From Clostridia bacterium (lineage in GTDB: Bacteria > Bacillota > Clostridia > Christensenellales > Borkfalkiaceae), in NCBI GenBank assembly GCA_017465865.1, contig JAFTVF010000005.1, positions 1 through 37,322 on the forward strand: a stretch of DNA of 37,322 nt, read 5' to 3'. This document shows, piece after piece, positions 1-8,438 of the stretch. Made by a program: the position numbers and the translations under genes. The notes beneath the pieces are model-generated. The model was not told where the DNA came from. It ran no database searches and was given only the letters and a program-made list of their open reading frames with translations. Numbering within the stretch: the stretch's first letter is position 1; each line of letters opens with the position of its first letter.

Positions 1-65
1 CCCTGAAAATTTGTCAAGCGTTTGAATGGGGCTGTGAAAAAATAATTATTTTAACGCAAAAAAAA

Positions 66-310
66 GCCTCCCTTGCATAGGGAAGCTATAAAGTAAATTG
101 CAAGGCTTTGCCTTGCGTGAATTGAAAAACTTCGTTTTTCGTGAATTGTGCCTGTCGGCGCGTGAATTGCAACGCATAGCGTTGCGTTGTGGAATTATTC
201 AATAACGCGTTGCAAAGCAACGCAATTCACGACGGCGCAAGCCGTCATTTCACTGAGCGTCAGCGAAAATTCACGAATTGCAACAGCAATTCAATTCACT
301 GGCTTTGCCC
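66..310. repeat. Hairpin-cassette array A (3' of dnaJ)
   Basis: Intergenic array of short palindromes separated by GTGAATTG at 117-124, 141-148 and 162-169, and by CAATTCAC-type separators at 223-230, 247-253, 267-274 and 292-299. Left cassettes are AAGGC-ttt-GCCTT, AAAAAC-ttc-GTTTTT, GC-ctgtc-GGCGC and AACGC-atag-CGTT. Right cassettes are GTTGC-aaa-GCAAC, GACGGC-gcaa-GCCGTC, a GCG-tca-GCG unit and GAATTGC-aaca-GCAATTC. The core at about 185-212 is the short form without the 16-bp palindrome. The array stops against the dnaJ stop codon. A further hairpin, CTCCCTTGCATAGGGAAG, and a variant separator AGTAAATTG lie at 66-100. Bases 1-65 show no gene or clear motif. Confidence 0.85.
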
Positions 311-1462
311 TTACTTCACGAACGGTTTTTCGCCGTACAACGCCTCTACGCTGTCCGAATACCGTTTCATACGGTCGCATTGTTTTAATTCGATTTCTTT
401 GTCGAGCTTCTCTATCTCCTTTTTCTGGTCGCGCGAAAGTTTGGTCGGCACTTCGACAAGCACCCGTAAAATGAGATTTCCCGTACCCCCGCGCGCGGAC
501 TTGATGCCTTTACCGCGAATGGTAAACACCGTACCGCTCTGCGTGCCCTCGGGGATATTGAACTCGAACGTATCGTCCACGGTAGGCACTTTCACCGTAC
601 CGCCGAGCGCCGCGATTTTATACGAAATAGGCAAATCAAGCCGTAAATCGAATTTATCCCGAACGAGGATTTTATGCGGTTCTACGCGGAATACGATAAT
701 CAGATCGCCCGGCGTACCGCCGTTTGGCGCGGCTTGACCCATACCCCGTTTTTTCATGTAACTGCCGTTGTCCACGCCCGCGGGAATGTCCATCGAAACG
801 GTGGTTTCTTTGCGCTCGTAGCCCCTGCCCTTGCAATCAGGGCATTTTTCCTTGATGCTCCTGCCCGAGCCGCCGCAATCGGGACAAACGCTCTGACGGA
901 TCGTGCGCCCGAACATGGTGTTTTGTACCTGTTGCACGACCCCCTTGCCCTGACATTTCGAGCAGGTGCTGTACGCCGTGCCGTTCTTCGCGCCCGTACC
1001 CCGACAGCTCTCGCAGGGCTGATTTCGGGTATACGTAAGGGTCTTTTTACAGCCTTTTGCCGCGTCCATAAACGACAGGGTCATTTCGCGTTGGATATCC
1101 TCGCCCACCGCCGATTGCGCCGTGCGCGTGCCGCCACCGAACCCGCCGCCGAAGAAGCTGCTGAATATGTCCGAGATATCCTCGAAGCCGCCCGCGCCGC
1201 CAAAACCGCCGAAGCCGCCGCCGAACCCGCCCATACCGGGGTGTTCCAGCTCGTAATCGTACGCCGCGCGTTTTTGCTGATCGGAAAGCGTTTCGTGCGC
1301 TTCGTTGATCTCTTTGAATTTTTCCGCCGCTTCCGCATTGCCTTGGTTGCGGTCGGGGTGGTATTTCATCGCGAGCTTGCGATACGCGGATTTGATCTCG
1401 TCGGCGCTGGCTTTTTTATCCACGCCGAGTATATCGTAATAGTTCTTTTTCTGTTCTGCCAT
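311..1462 (-). CDS. dnaJ: Chaperone protein DnaJ
   Basis: Hsp40 co-chaperone that delivers unfolded proteins to DnaK and stimulates its ATPase in the cytoplasm. The 383-residue product has the family's usual length and order: an N-terminal J domain with the HPD motif at residues 35-37, a Gly/Phe-rich linker, a zinc-binding region with four CxxCxGxG repeats (CESCRGTG, CSKCQGKG, CPDCGGSG, CPDCKGRG), then the C-terminal substrate-binding domains. I chose the ATG at 1462, giving MAEQKKNYYDILG, because the longer open frame to 1492 begins inside the neighbouring repeat array. Last gene of the chaperone cluster, separated from dnaK by hairpin array B. Identification is secure. Confidence 0.98.
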   Translation of the reverse strand: MAEQKKNYYDILGVDKKASADEIKSAYRKLAMKYHPDRNQGNAEAAEKFKEINEAHETLSDQQKRAAYDYELEHPGMGGFGGGFGGFGGAGGFEDISDIFSSFFGGGFGGGTRTAQSAVGEDIQREMTLSFMDAAKGCKKTLTYTRNQPCESCRGTGAKNGTAYSTCSKCQGKGVVQQVQNTMFGRTIRQSVCPDCGGSGRSIKEKCPDCKGRGYERKETTVSMDIPAGVDNGSYMKKRGMGQAAPNGGTPGDLIIVFRVEPHKILVRDKFDLRLDLPISYKIAALGGTVKVPTVDDTFEFNIPEGTQSGTVFTIRGKGIKSARGGTGNLILRVLVEVPTKLSRDQKKEIEKLDKEIELKQCDRMKRYSDSVEALYGEKPFVK

Positions 1463-1481
1463 AATCGTATACCTTTGTTGG

Positions 1482-1679
1482 GTGAATTGCAACTTTACGG
1501 TTGCGTGAATTGAAAAACTTCGTTTTTCGTGAGTTGCGCCTGTCGGCGCGTGAATTGCAGCGCGTAGCGTTGCGTTGTGGAAATATTACAATAACGCATT
1601 TCGTAGAAATGCAATTCACGGGCGAAGCCCAATTCACTGAGCGTTAGCGAAATTTCACGCGCGTTCACGCACAATTCAC
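1482..1679. repeat. Hairpin-cassette array B (between dnaK and dnaJ)
   Basis: Same architecture as array A. Left cassettes: CAAC-tttacg-GTTG, AAAAAC-ttc-GTTTTT, GCGCC-tgtc-GGCGC and a GCGC-gta-GCGTT unit, separated by GTGAATTG or GTGAGTTG. Right cassettes: GCATTTC-gta-GAAATGC, GGGC-gaa-GCCC, GCG-tta-GCG and a GCGCG-ttca-CGC unit, separated by CAATTCAC-type octamers. The core is the short form: GGAAATATT is joined directly to ACAATAACGC at 1587/1588. This copy serves as the apparent 'empty' version of array D. It fills most of the dnaK-dnaJ gap, so a dnaK-dnaJ transcript would carry it. Confidence 0.85.
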
Positions 1680-1745
1680 TCTTTCTTATAATAGCGTTTA
1701 CGGGCTTGACTTCCGCCAAACCCGATTTCGCCTTAAACTTAAAAC

Positions 1746-3587
<1,842 letters not shown>

Positions 3588-3668
3588 TTATTTTACAATT
3601 ATATGTAACCCGCCTTTTCACCTCTTAAACAAAATTTCCAAAAATTTTTTTCAAGAGTTTTTTCGGCA

Positions 3669-3708
3669 TAAAAAACGGGCGAAGAAGTTTTCACTTCCTC
3701 GCCCGTTT
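3669..3708 (-). terminator. Intrinsic terminator downstream of the SDR gene
   Basis: Read on the minus strand, AAACGGGCGAGGAAGTG and its complement form a long stem with a short loop, followed by a run of six or more T. It lies 19 bases after the stop of the short-chain dehydrogenase gene, so that gene and dnaK are probably separate transcripts. Confidence 0.85.
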
Positions 3709-3726
3709 GATTTTCTTATATACCGT

Positions 3727-4488
3727 TTACGGTCTTAAACCGCTGCCGCCTTGCAGGGTGATCGTTTCGCCCGTTACGTAGCCCGCTTCTTCCGAGCAAA
3801 GGAATACGCACACGCTGCCGATATCCTTTTCGGGGTCGGCAAATCTGCCCATAGGTACGCCCTTAATCGTCTGTTCGTAGCGTTCGGGGTATTCTTCCTT
3901 GAACTTTTTCAAGCCCTCGGTCATTGCCAAAGGACAGATCACGTTCACGCGTACGCCGTAGGGCGCCCATTCGGTTGCCGCCACGCGCGACAGACCGCGG
4001 ATACCCTCTTTCGCCGCCGCGTACGAGGATTGCGCGATACGCCCGAACAAACCCGCGCCGCTTGCGAAGTTGACCACGCAGCCCTGCGTTTCCTTTAAGT
4101 ACGGGAACGCTTTTTGCATATAGAAGAAGGTCGCGTAAAGCCCCGAATGGATCGCAAGATCGAGATCCTCTTTCGTGTGGTCCACGAGCATTTTGCCCGA
4201 AGCGGAAGCCTGCGCGTTGTTTACGACCGCGTCGATCTTACCGAACTTTCCCACCGTTTTGTCGATAACGTTCTGGATCGCCGTTTCGTCCGCGCCGTCC
4301 GCCGTTACACAGAGCACTTCACAGCCGTACGCCGATTCCAGCTGTTCTTTCGCCGAAAGCAAGGTACTTTCCGTTCTGCCCGTAATAACGAGCTTTGCGC
4401 CCGCTTTTGCAAACGCCGTGGAAAGCCCGAATCCGATACCTCTGCCGCCGCCCGTGATGATGACGACTTTGTCTTTCAAACTGATCAT
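3727..4488 (-). CDS. SDR-family NAD(P)-dependent oxidoreductase
   Basis: Short-chain dehydrogenase/reductase of 253 residues, the classical family length. It has the N-terminal cofactor motif TGGGRGIG (Rossmann fold), the NNA motif, the catalytic Ser in NFASGAG and the YAAAK form of the Tyr-xxx-Lys pair, and a C-terminal GGSGLRP end. The arginine of VITGRTE after the second beta strand suggests NADP(H) preference, which is inference. The substrate cannot be told from sequence. The ATG at 4488 has an AGGAG site at 4496-4500. It sits between grpE and dnaK but has its own promoter and terminator, so it looks like an independent insertion in the chaperone cluster. Confidence 0.9.
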   Translation of the reverse strand: MISLKDKVVIITGGGRGIGFGLSTAFAKAGAKLVITGRTESTLLSAKEQLESAYGCEVLCVTADGADETAIQNVIDKTVGKFGKIDAVVNNAQASASGKMLVDHTKEDLDLAIHSGLYATFFYMQKAFPYLKETQGCVVNFASGAGLFGRIAQSSYAAAKEGIRGLSRVAATEWAPYGVRVNVICPLAMTEGLKKFKEEYPERYEQTIKGVPMGRFADPEKDIGSVCVFLCSEEAGYVTGETITLQGGSGLRP

Positions 4489-4552
4489 AATAAAACTCCT
4501 TTATATTTATTACGCGCGTTGCGCGTGCTTTTATTGTTATCAAATATATTTT

Positions 4553-4580
4553 ATAATAATTTTCGAACGTTTTATATCAA
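4553..4580 (-). promoter_or_regulatory. Candidate sigma-A promoter for the SDR gene
   Basis: On the minus strand TTGATA (4575-4580) and TATTAT (4553-4558) are separated by 16 bases, each one mismatch from consensus. The site lies in the AT-rich gap between the grpE stop and the SDR start. Confidence 0.55.
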
Positions 4581-4612
4581 TCAACAAACAAAAAAACGTA
4601 ACAAAACAAATA

Positions 4613-5152
4613 TTACTGCGTTACGATGACCTGCGCGTAGCGGAGCACCTTTTCGCCCTTTTTATAGCCTTTGACGTATACCTGCTTGACGATACCGCTT
4701 TCCTCGCCCTCGCCTGCGGGCATTGCCATGATCGCTTCCGCAACGCTCGCGTCGAACGGCTGACCGATGGGATCGATCTCCTCTACGCCCTCGCCTTCGA
4801 GCACTTTTTTATATGCCGTCAGGATCATTTCCAAGCCCTGCTTGGTGTTCTCGTCCGAGCACGCGCTAAGCGCTCTTTCAAGGTTGTCCCCGATCGGGAA
4901 CAGGGAAGATACGACGTCGTTTCTGCCGTCGGCGTAGCGTTGCGCCGACTGGTTTTGGGTACGGCGGCGGTAATTTTCATATTCTGCGGTTACGGCGTAC
5001 CATTTGCGTTTGTTGTCCTCCGCTTCCGCGAGCGCCTTTTCCAGCTCTTCCTGTTTTTTATTGCATTTTTTCTTAGGTTTATTCTCGTCCTTTTCGCAAC
5101 AAGGCTCTGCTTTTACCTCTTCTGCGGTTTCTTTCAATTCTTCGTTTTCCAT
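4613..5152 (-). CDS. grpE: Nucleotide exchange factor GrpE
   Basis: Releases ADP from DnaK to reset the chaperone cycle. The 179-residue product has a highly charged N-terminal tail, a coiled-coil region (about residues 35-75) containing NYRRRTQNQ, and the beta-wing C-terminal domain with GQPFDASVAEAIMAMPAGE and VLRYAQVIVTQ, close to the family consensus. The ATG at 5152 follows AGGA. No hrcA lies upstream; yhbY is the upstream neighbour with an 83-base gap that is AT-rich and contains TATAAA and TAATAT candidates for a -10 box but no CIRCE operator. Confidence 0.96.
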   Translation of the reverse strand: MENEELKETAEEVKAEPCCEKDENKPKKKCNKKQEELEKALAEAEDNKRKWYAVTAEYENYRRRTQNQSAQRYADGRNDVVSSLFPIGDNLERALSACSDENTKQGLEMILTAYKKVLEGEGVEEIDPIGQPFDASVAEAIMAMPAGEGEESGIVKQVYVKGYKKGEKVLRYAQVIVTQ

Positions 5153-5235
5153 ATTCCTGTCCTCGTTTGGTTGTTTATATTATTTTATAACGCAAAAAGC
5201 CGTAAATTAAACAATCTTTCTCCGCTCAGCTTGCC

Positions 5236-5547
5236 TTAGATTTCCAAATGCGCGAATTTATCCCTGCGCGAATACCGATAAAAAATCGCTTTTCTGCCGA
5301 TCACCGCAACGGGCACGGCTTCCAAAAGCTCGGCTACGTTCTCCGCGAGGTTACGCGGATCGTCGTCCGCGGTGTCGAGAATATTCACTTTAATAATCTC
5401 GTGCGCGTCGAGCGCGTCGGAAAGGGTCTTCAACAGATTTTCGGTGATCCCGCCTTTCCCGATCTGCGTTACGGGCGATAAATTCGCCGCGATCGATTTG
5501 AGTTTGCTTCTTTGTTTACTCGTAATATTTTCACTCGTTACTATCAT
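5236..5547 (-). CDS. yhbY: YhbY-family RNA-binding protein (CRM domain)
   Basis: Small protein of 103 residues formed almost entirely by a CRS1-YhbY (CRM) domain, which binds pre-50S ribosomal particles in family members studied. The IGKGG loop of the RNA-binding surface is present (TQIGKGGITENLL), preceded by KQRSKLKSIAANL and followed by the HEIIKVNIL strand. I chose the ATG at 5547 (MIVTSENIT), preceded by AGGAAG, because the longer frame begins inside hairpin array C. Neighbouring obgE is also a 50S assembly factor, which fits the role. Confidence 0.92.
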   Translation of the reverse strand: MIVTSENITSKQRSKLKSIAANLSPVTQIGKGGITENLLKTLSDALDAHEIIKVNILDTADDDPRNLAENVAELLEAVPVAVIGRKAIFYRYSRRDKFAHLEI

Positions 5548-5572
5548 AGTTTTTTTCTTCCTATATTTTTTT

Positions 5573-5780
5573 GTGAATTGCAAGGCGTTGCCTTGCGTGA
5601 ATTGAAATAAATTTCGTGAATTGCGCCTATCGGCGCGTGAATTGCAACGCTATGCGTTGCGTTATTGTAAAATTTATACTGCAACGCGTTGCAGAGCAAC
5701 GCATTTCACGACGGCGCAAGCCGTCATTTCACGTTGTCGCAAGACAACATTTCACGAATTGCGACAGCAATTCATTTCAC
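5573..5780. repeat. Hairpin-cassette array C (between obgE and yhbY)
   Basis: Canonical array. Left cassettes: AAGGC-gtt-GCCTT, AAATAAATTT, GCGCC-tatc-GGCGC, AACGC-tat-GCGTT, with GTGAATTG separators. Right cassettes: GTTGC-aga-GCAAC, GACGGC-gcaa-GCCGTC, GTTGTC-gcaa-GACAAC, GAATTGC-gaca-GCAATTC, with CAATTCAC or ATTTCAC separators. The core (GTTATTGTAAAATTTATAC) is short and lacks the 16-bp palindrome. Two right-hand stems are capped by GCAA. The array ends four bases from the obgE stop codon. Confidence 0.85.
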
Positions 5781-5784
5781 TCTT

Positions 5785-7065
5785 TTAGGGTATAAAATCA
5801 AATTCCACTTCCCCGATCGAAACGGTGTCGCCCTCAACGCAGCCCATTTTCATCAGCTCCTTGATAACCCCCCGAAGCCGTAATACTTTCTGGAAATACA
5901 GCATCGAATCGGGATTGTTCAAAACGACGTTCCGACACAGCATATCGACCAGCCCGCCTACGACCACGTACACGCCGTCCTCGTCTTTGAAGATCTCGAA
6001 ATTCAGATCGTCGTTCGCCTTGTATTCGAATTCCTCCTCAATCGGCGTCGGCTCGACGGGCGGCAGCTCGGCGAGCTTGTCCAAAACCCCCTCGACGAGC
6101 TCTCTCGTGCCCTCGCCCGAAACCGCGGTGATGGGGAAGATTTTATATTTCCGACCGTATTTTTTCTTGAACGCTTTCAGGTTCTCTTCCGCGCCGTACA
6201 CGTCGCATTTGTTGCATACGACGATCTGCGGACGGGAGGCAAGCTCTTCGCTGAATTCTTTCAGCTCGTCGTTGATCTTTTTGAAATCCTCGATCGGGTC
6301 GCGCCCCTCGCAGCCCGAAATATCAATGACATGGCAGAGCATACGCGTACGCTCGATATGCCGCAGGAAATCGTGCCCAAGCCCCGCGCCCTGCGCCGCG
6401 CCCTCGATCAGCCCCGGGATATCCGCCGCGACAAACGATTTTTCGTAATACCGCACCACGCCGAGGTTGGGCGAAAGGGTGGTGAAATGGTAGTTTGCGA
6501 TCTTCGGTCTTGCCGCGGAGATCTTGGAAAGCAGAGTGCTTTTGCCGACGTTCGGGAACCCGACGAAGCCCACGTCCGCGATGACTTTCATTTCGAGGAT
6601 CACGGAATGGGGTTTTACTTTCTCGCCTTTCTGCGCGAAGTTGGGCGCGTGTCTGCGCGCCGTGGTAAAGCGCACGTTGCCCTTACCGCCGTTACCGCCG
6701 CGCGCTACCAGCACTTCCTGTCCGTCCTCGAACACGTCGCAGATCAGTCTGCCCGTTTCCTCGTCGCGCACGAGCGTACCCAAAGGCACTTTGATATAAA
6801 CGCTTTTTCCGCTTCTGCCAAAGCATTTGTTCGTACCGCCCATTTCGCCGTTTTCCGCGAAGTATTTGGAAGTGAAACGGAACGGGAACAGGTCGTTCAT
6901 GTCCTTGTCGCCGACGAAATACACGTCGCCGCCCTTGCCGCCGTCCCCGCCGTCAGGTCCGCACGCGGGCTTGCCCTTGAACGCCTTGAACGAGTTCATA
7001 CCGTCCCCGCCGTCGCCCGCTTTTATCTGGATTTTTACTTTATCGGTAAATTCGCTGATCGCCAT
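5785..7065 (-). CDS. obgE: GTPase ObgE/CgtA
   Basis: Essential GTPase of late 50S ribosome assembly and stress signalling. The 427-residue product has the glycine-rich Obg fold (about residues 1-160, with GDGGDGMNSFKA and GGNGGKGNVRF), the G domain with GFPNVGKST, DIPGLIEGA and NKCD, and a C-terminal OCT domain ending in GEVEFDFIP. I chose the ATG at 7065 (MAISEFTDKVKI) with AAGGA upstream; the longer frame to 7149 adds a low-complexity basic stretch that overlaps the predicted promoter. In many Firmicutes obgE is near rpmA and spo0B; neither is seen here. Confidence 0.97.
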   Translation of the reverse strand: MAISEFTDKVKIQIKAGDGGDGMNSFKAFKGKPACGPDGGDGGKGGDVYFVGDKDMNDLFPFRFTSKYFAENGEMGGTNKCFGRSGKSVYIKVPLGTLVRDEETGRLICDVFEDGQEVLVARGGNGGKGNVRFTTARRHAPNFAQKGEKVKPHSVILEMKVIADVGFVGFPNVGKSTLLSKISAARPKIANYHFTTLSPNLGVVRYYEKSFVAADIPGLIEGAAQGAGLGHDFLRHIERTRMLCHVIDISGCEGRDPIEDFKKINDELKEFSEELASRPQIVVCNKCDVYGAEENLKAFKKKYGRKYKIFPITAVSGEGTRELVEGVLDKLAELPPVEPTPIEEEFEYKANDDLNFEIFKDEDGVYVVVGGLVDMLCRNVVLNNPDSMLYFQKVLRLRGVIKELMKMGCVEGDTVSIGEVEFDFIP

Positions 7066-7096
7066 ACTTTTGTCCTTGTTTTTCTTTTTCCTCAAC

Positions 7097-7125
7097 AGTA
7101 TACCAAAAATAAACGCAAAAAGCAA
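7097..7125 (-). promoter_or_regulatory. Candidate sigma-A promoter for obgE
   Basis: Minus-strand TTGCTT (7120-7125), 17-base spacer, TATACT (7097-7102), located 31 bases before the chosen obgE start. This supports the shorter start, since the longer reading frame would run through the promoter. Confidence 0.6.
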
Positions 7126-7233
7126 TGATTTACGCGCCCGCGCACGCAAAATTTTCCATTCGCCTTTTTCGCTTTTAACAAAACTTTAACTTTATTTTTA
7201 CACGCTTATCATTCTTTTCACGCGGGAAACCGA

Positions 7234-7262
7234 TTGACTTTTCCCCGTAAAAGGATTATAAT
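7234..7262 (+). promoter_or_regulatory. Sigma-A promoter of the DUF2238-like gene
   Basis: TTGACT (7234-7239), exactly 17 bases, TATAAT (7257-7262). The gene starts at 7309 with a GAGG site upstream. It is divergent from the obgE promoter with about 110 bases between the two -35 boxes. Confidence 0.8.
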
Positions 7263-7308
7263 AGGTATCGTATCATAAAAAAGCATTACAAATCGAGGTT
7301 ATTTTTAC

Positions 7309-8133
7309 ATGGAAGTAAAAAAATTGTCGAAAACAACGTTTGCGCGTTGGATATTCTTTTGCCTTTGTCAGGCGTTTTGTCTGTCCACCGCGATCTATTT
7401 CGGTATCACCAAAAACAGCGGCAAGGCGTTTATGGGCGGTATTTCCATACTTTACGTATGTATTCCGATGCTCGTGGAAAAACTGTTTAAGTTCCGTCTG
7501 CAACTTTCGCTGTATTTCGTTACGGTATTCTACGCCGTCTGCCCGTTGCTCGGCTATGCGTATAATATGTACTACACCGTTTCGTGGTGGGACGATATCA
7601 TGCACGCGTTCTCGGGCGTTATCTTCGCTATGTTCGGCGCTTATCTTCCCAAGGTTATCAATAAAAACGGCAAAAATAGCCTCGCTATGTGCGCGCTGTT
7701 CGGGTTGATTTTCTCTATGGCGATCGCGATGGCTTGGGAATTCGTCGAATTTTCCTTAGACAGCTTTTTCGGAACGGATATGCAGAAAGATACGCTGATT
7801 TATAATATCCGCTCCTATCTCCTCGGCGAATGGACGGATCTGCCCGTGAGCGAAATGGCGGAATGGAACGTAAACCAAGTAATCGTCAACGGCACGGAAT
7901 TGCCCGGGTATCTGGATATAGGACTTATCGACAGCATGAAAGATATGATCGTGGAAACGGTCGGCGCGGTGGTGTATACCGTGATCTATATCGCGGGCAA
8001 GGGCAAGCATTTCGTGTTCGAAACCCTCGAAGAAGAACGCGCAAGATTAGAGCTTTCCGCCAAACAGGCGCAGGAAGAGGAAACCGAGCCGCAAAAAGAA
8101 GCGGCGGTTGCTTCCGACGAAAAAACGGAATAA
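7309..8133 (+). CDS. DUF2238/YjdF-like integral membrane protein
   Basis: Membrane protein of 274 residues and unknown function. About five hydrophobic segments are visible at roughly residues 12-32, 40-55, 63-83, 98-113 and 125-145, with another near 220-235. Polar residues inside the membrane part match the YjdF/DUF2238 pattern: WWDDIMHAFSG, WEFVEFSLDSFFG and GLIDSMKDMIVETVGA. A stretch of about 45 residues between FFGTDMQKD and GLIDSMKDM is longer than I expect for the family. The C-terminus (about 240-274) is a charged Glu/Lys/Gln tail, probably cytoplasmic. It has its own promoter and terminator, so it is monocistronic. The family match is from pattern recall. Confidence 0.65.
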   Translation: MEVKKLSKTTFARWIFFCLCQAFCLSTAIYFGITKNSGKAFMGGISILYVCIPMLVEKLFKFRLQLSLYFVTVFYAVCPLLGYAYNMYYTVSWWDDIMHAFSGVIFAMFGAYLPKVINKNGKNSLAMCALFGLIFSMAIAMAWEFVEFSLDSFFGTDMQKDTLIYNIRSYLLGEWTDLPVSEMAEWNVNQVIVNGTELPGYLDIGLIDSMKDMIVETVGAVVYTVIYIAGKGKHFVFETLEEERARLELSAKQAQEEETEPQKEAAVASDEKTE

Positions 8134-8151
8134 CGCTTTTACGAAAAATCG

Positions 8152-8181
8152 GCACGCTACGGGAAGTAGCGTGCTTTTTTT
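8152..8181 (+). terminator. Intrinsic terminator of the DUF2238-like gene
   Basis: GCACGCTAC, five-base loop GGGAA, GTAGCGTGC, then seven T. It starts 19 bases after the stop codon. Confidence 0.92.
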
Positions 8182-8199
8182 ACGGGAAACCACCGTTTA

Positions 8200-8438
8200 G
8201 TGAATTGCAAGGCTATGCCTTGCGTGAATTGAAATAAATTTCGTGAATTGCGCCTGTCGGCGCGTGAATTGCAACGCACGGCGTTGCGTTAAGGAAATAT
8301 TATAACACTTTCATAGGTTTTACAAGTATACTTGTATAAATCATACAATAACGCATTTCGTAGAAATGCAATTCACGGGCGCAAGCCCAATTCACTGAGC
8401 GTTAGCGAAAATTCACGATAGCGTAGCTATCAATTCAC
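8200..8438. repeat. Hairpin-cassette array D (long core, between convergent genes)
   Basis: The clearest full copy. Left: AAGGC-tat-GCCTT, AAATAAATTT, GCGCC-tgtc-GGCGC, AACGC-acg-GCGTT, with GTGAATTG separators. Core 8291-8354 carries 43 bases (8302-8344) that are absent from array B at the matching junction, including the palindrome at 8321-8336. Right: GCATTTC-gta-GAAATGC, GGGC-gcaa-GCCC, GCG-tta-GCG, GATAGC-gta-GCTATC, with CAATTCAC separators. The last separator supplies the TGA stop codon of ddl. The 8134-8434 gap holds only the terminator and this array. Confidence 0.9.
8321..8336 (+). repeat. 16-bp core palindrome, copy 1
   Basis: Perfect palindrome TACAAGTATACTTGTA in the centre of array D. 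It is flanked as TTT on the left and TAAA on the right, creating TATAAA at 8335-8340, the same asymmetric flank seen in the other two copies. Confidence 0.9.

Noticed and set aside
1482-1679. Hairpin arrays as CRISPR
   Set aside because: The repeated octamer is too short, inverts at the core, and the units between copies are palindromes and not unique spacers. No cas genes are present.
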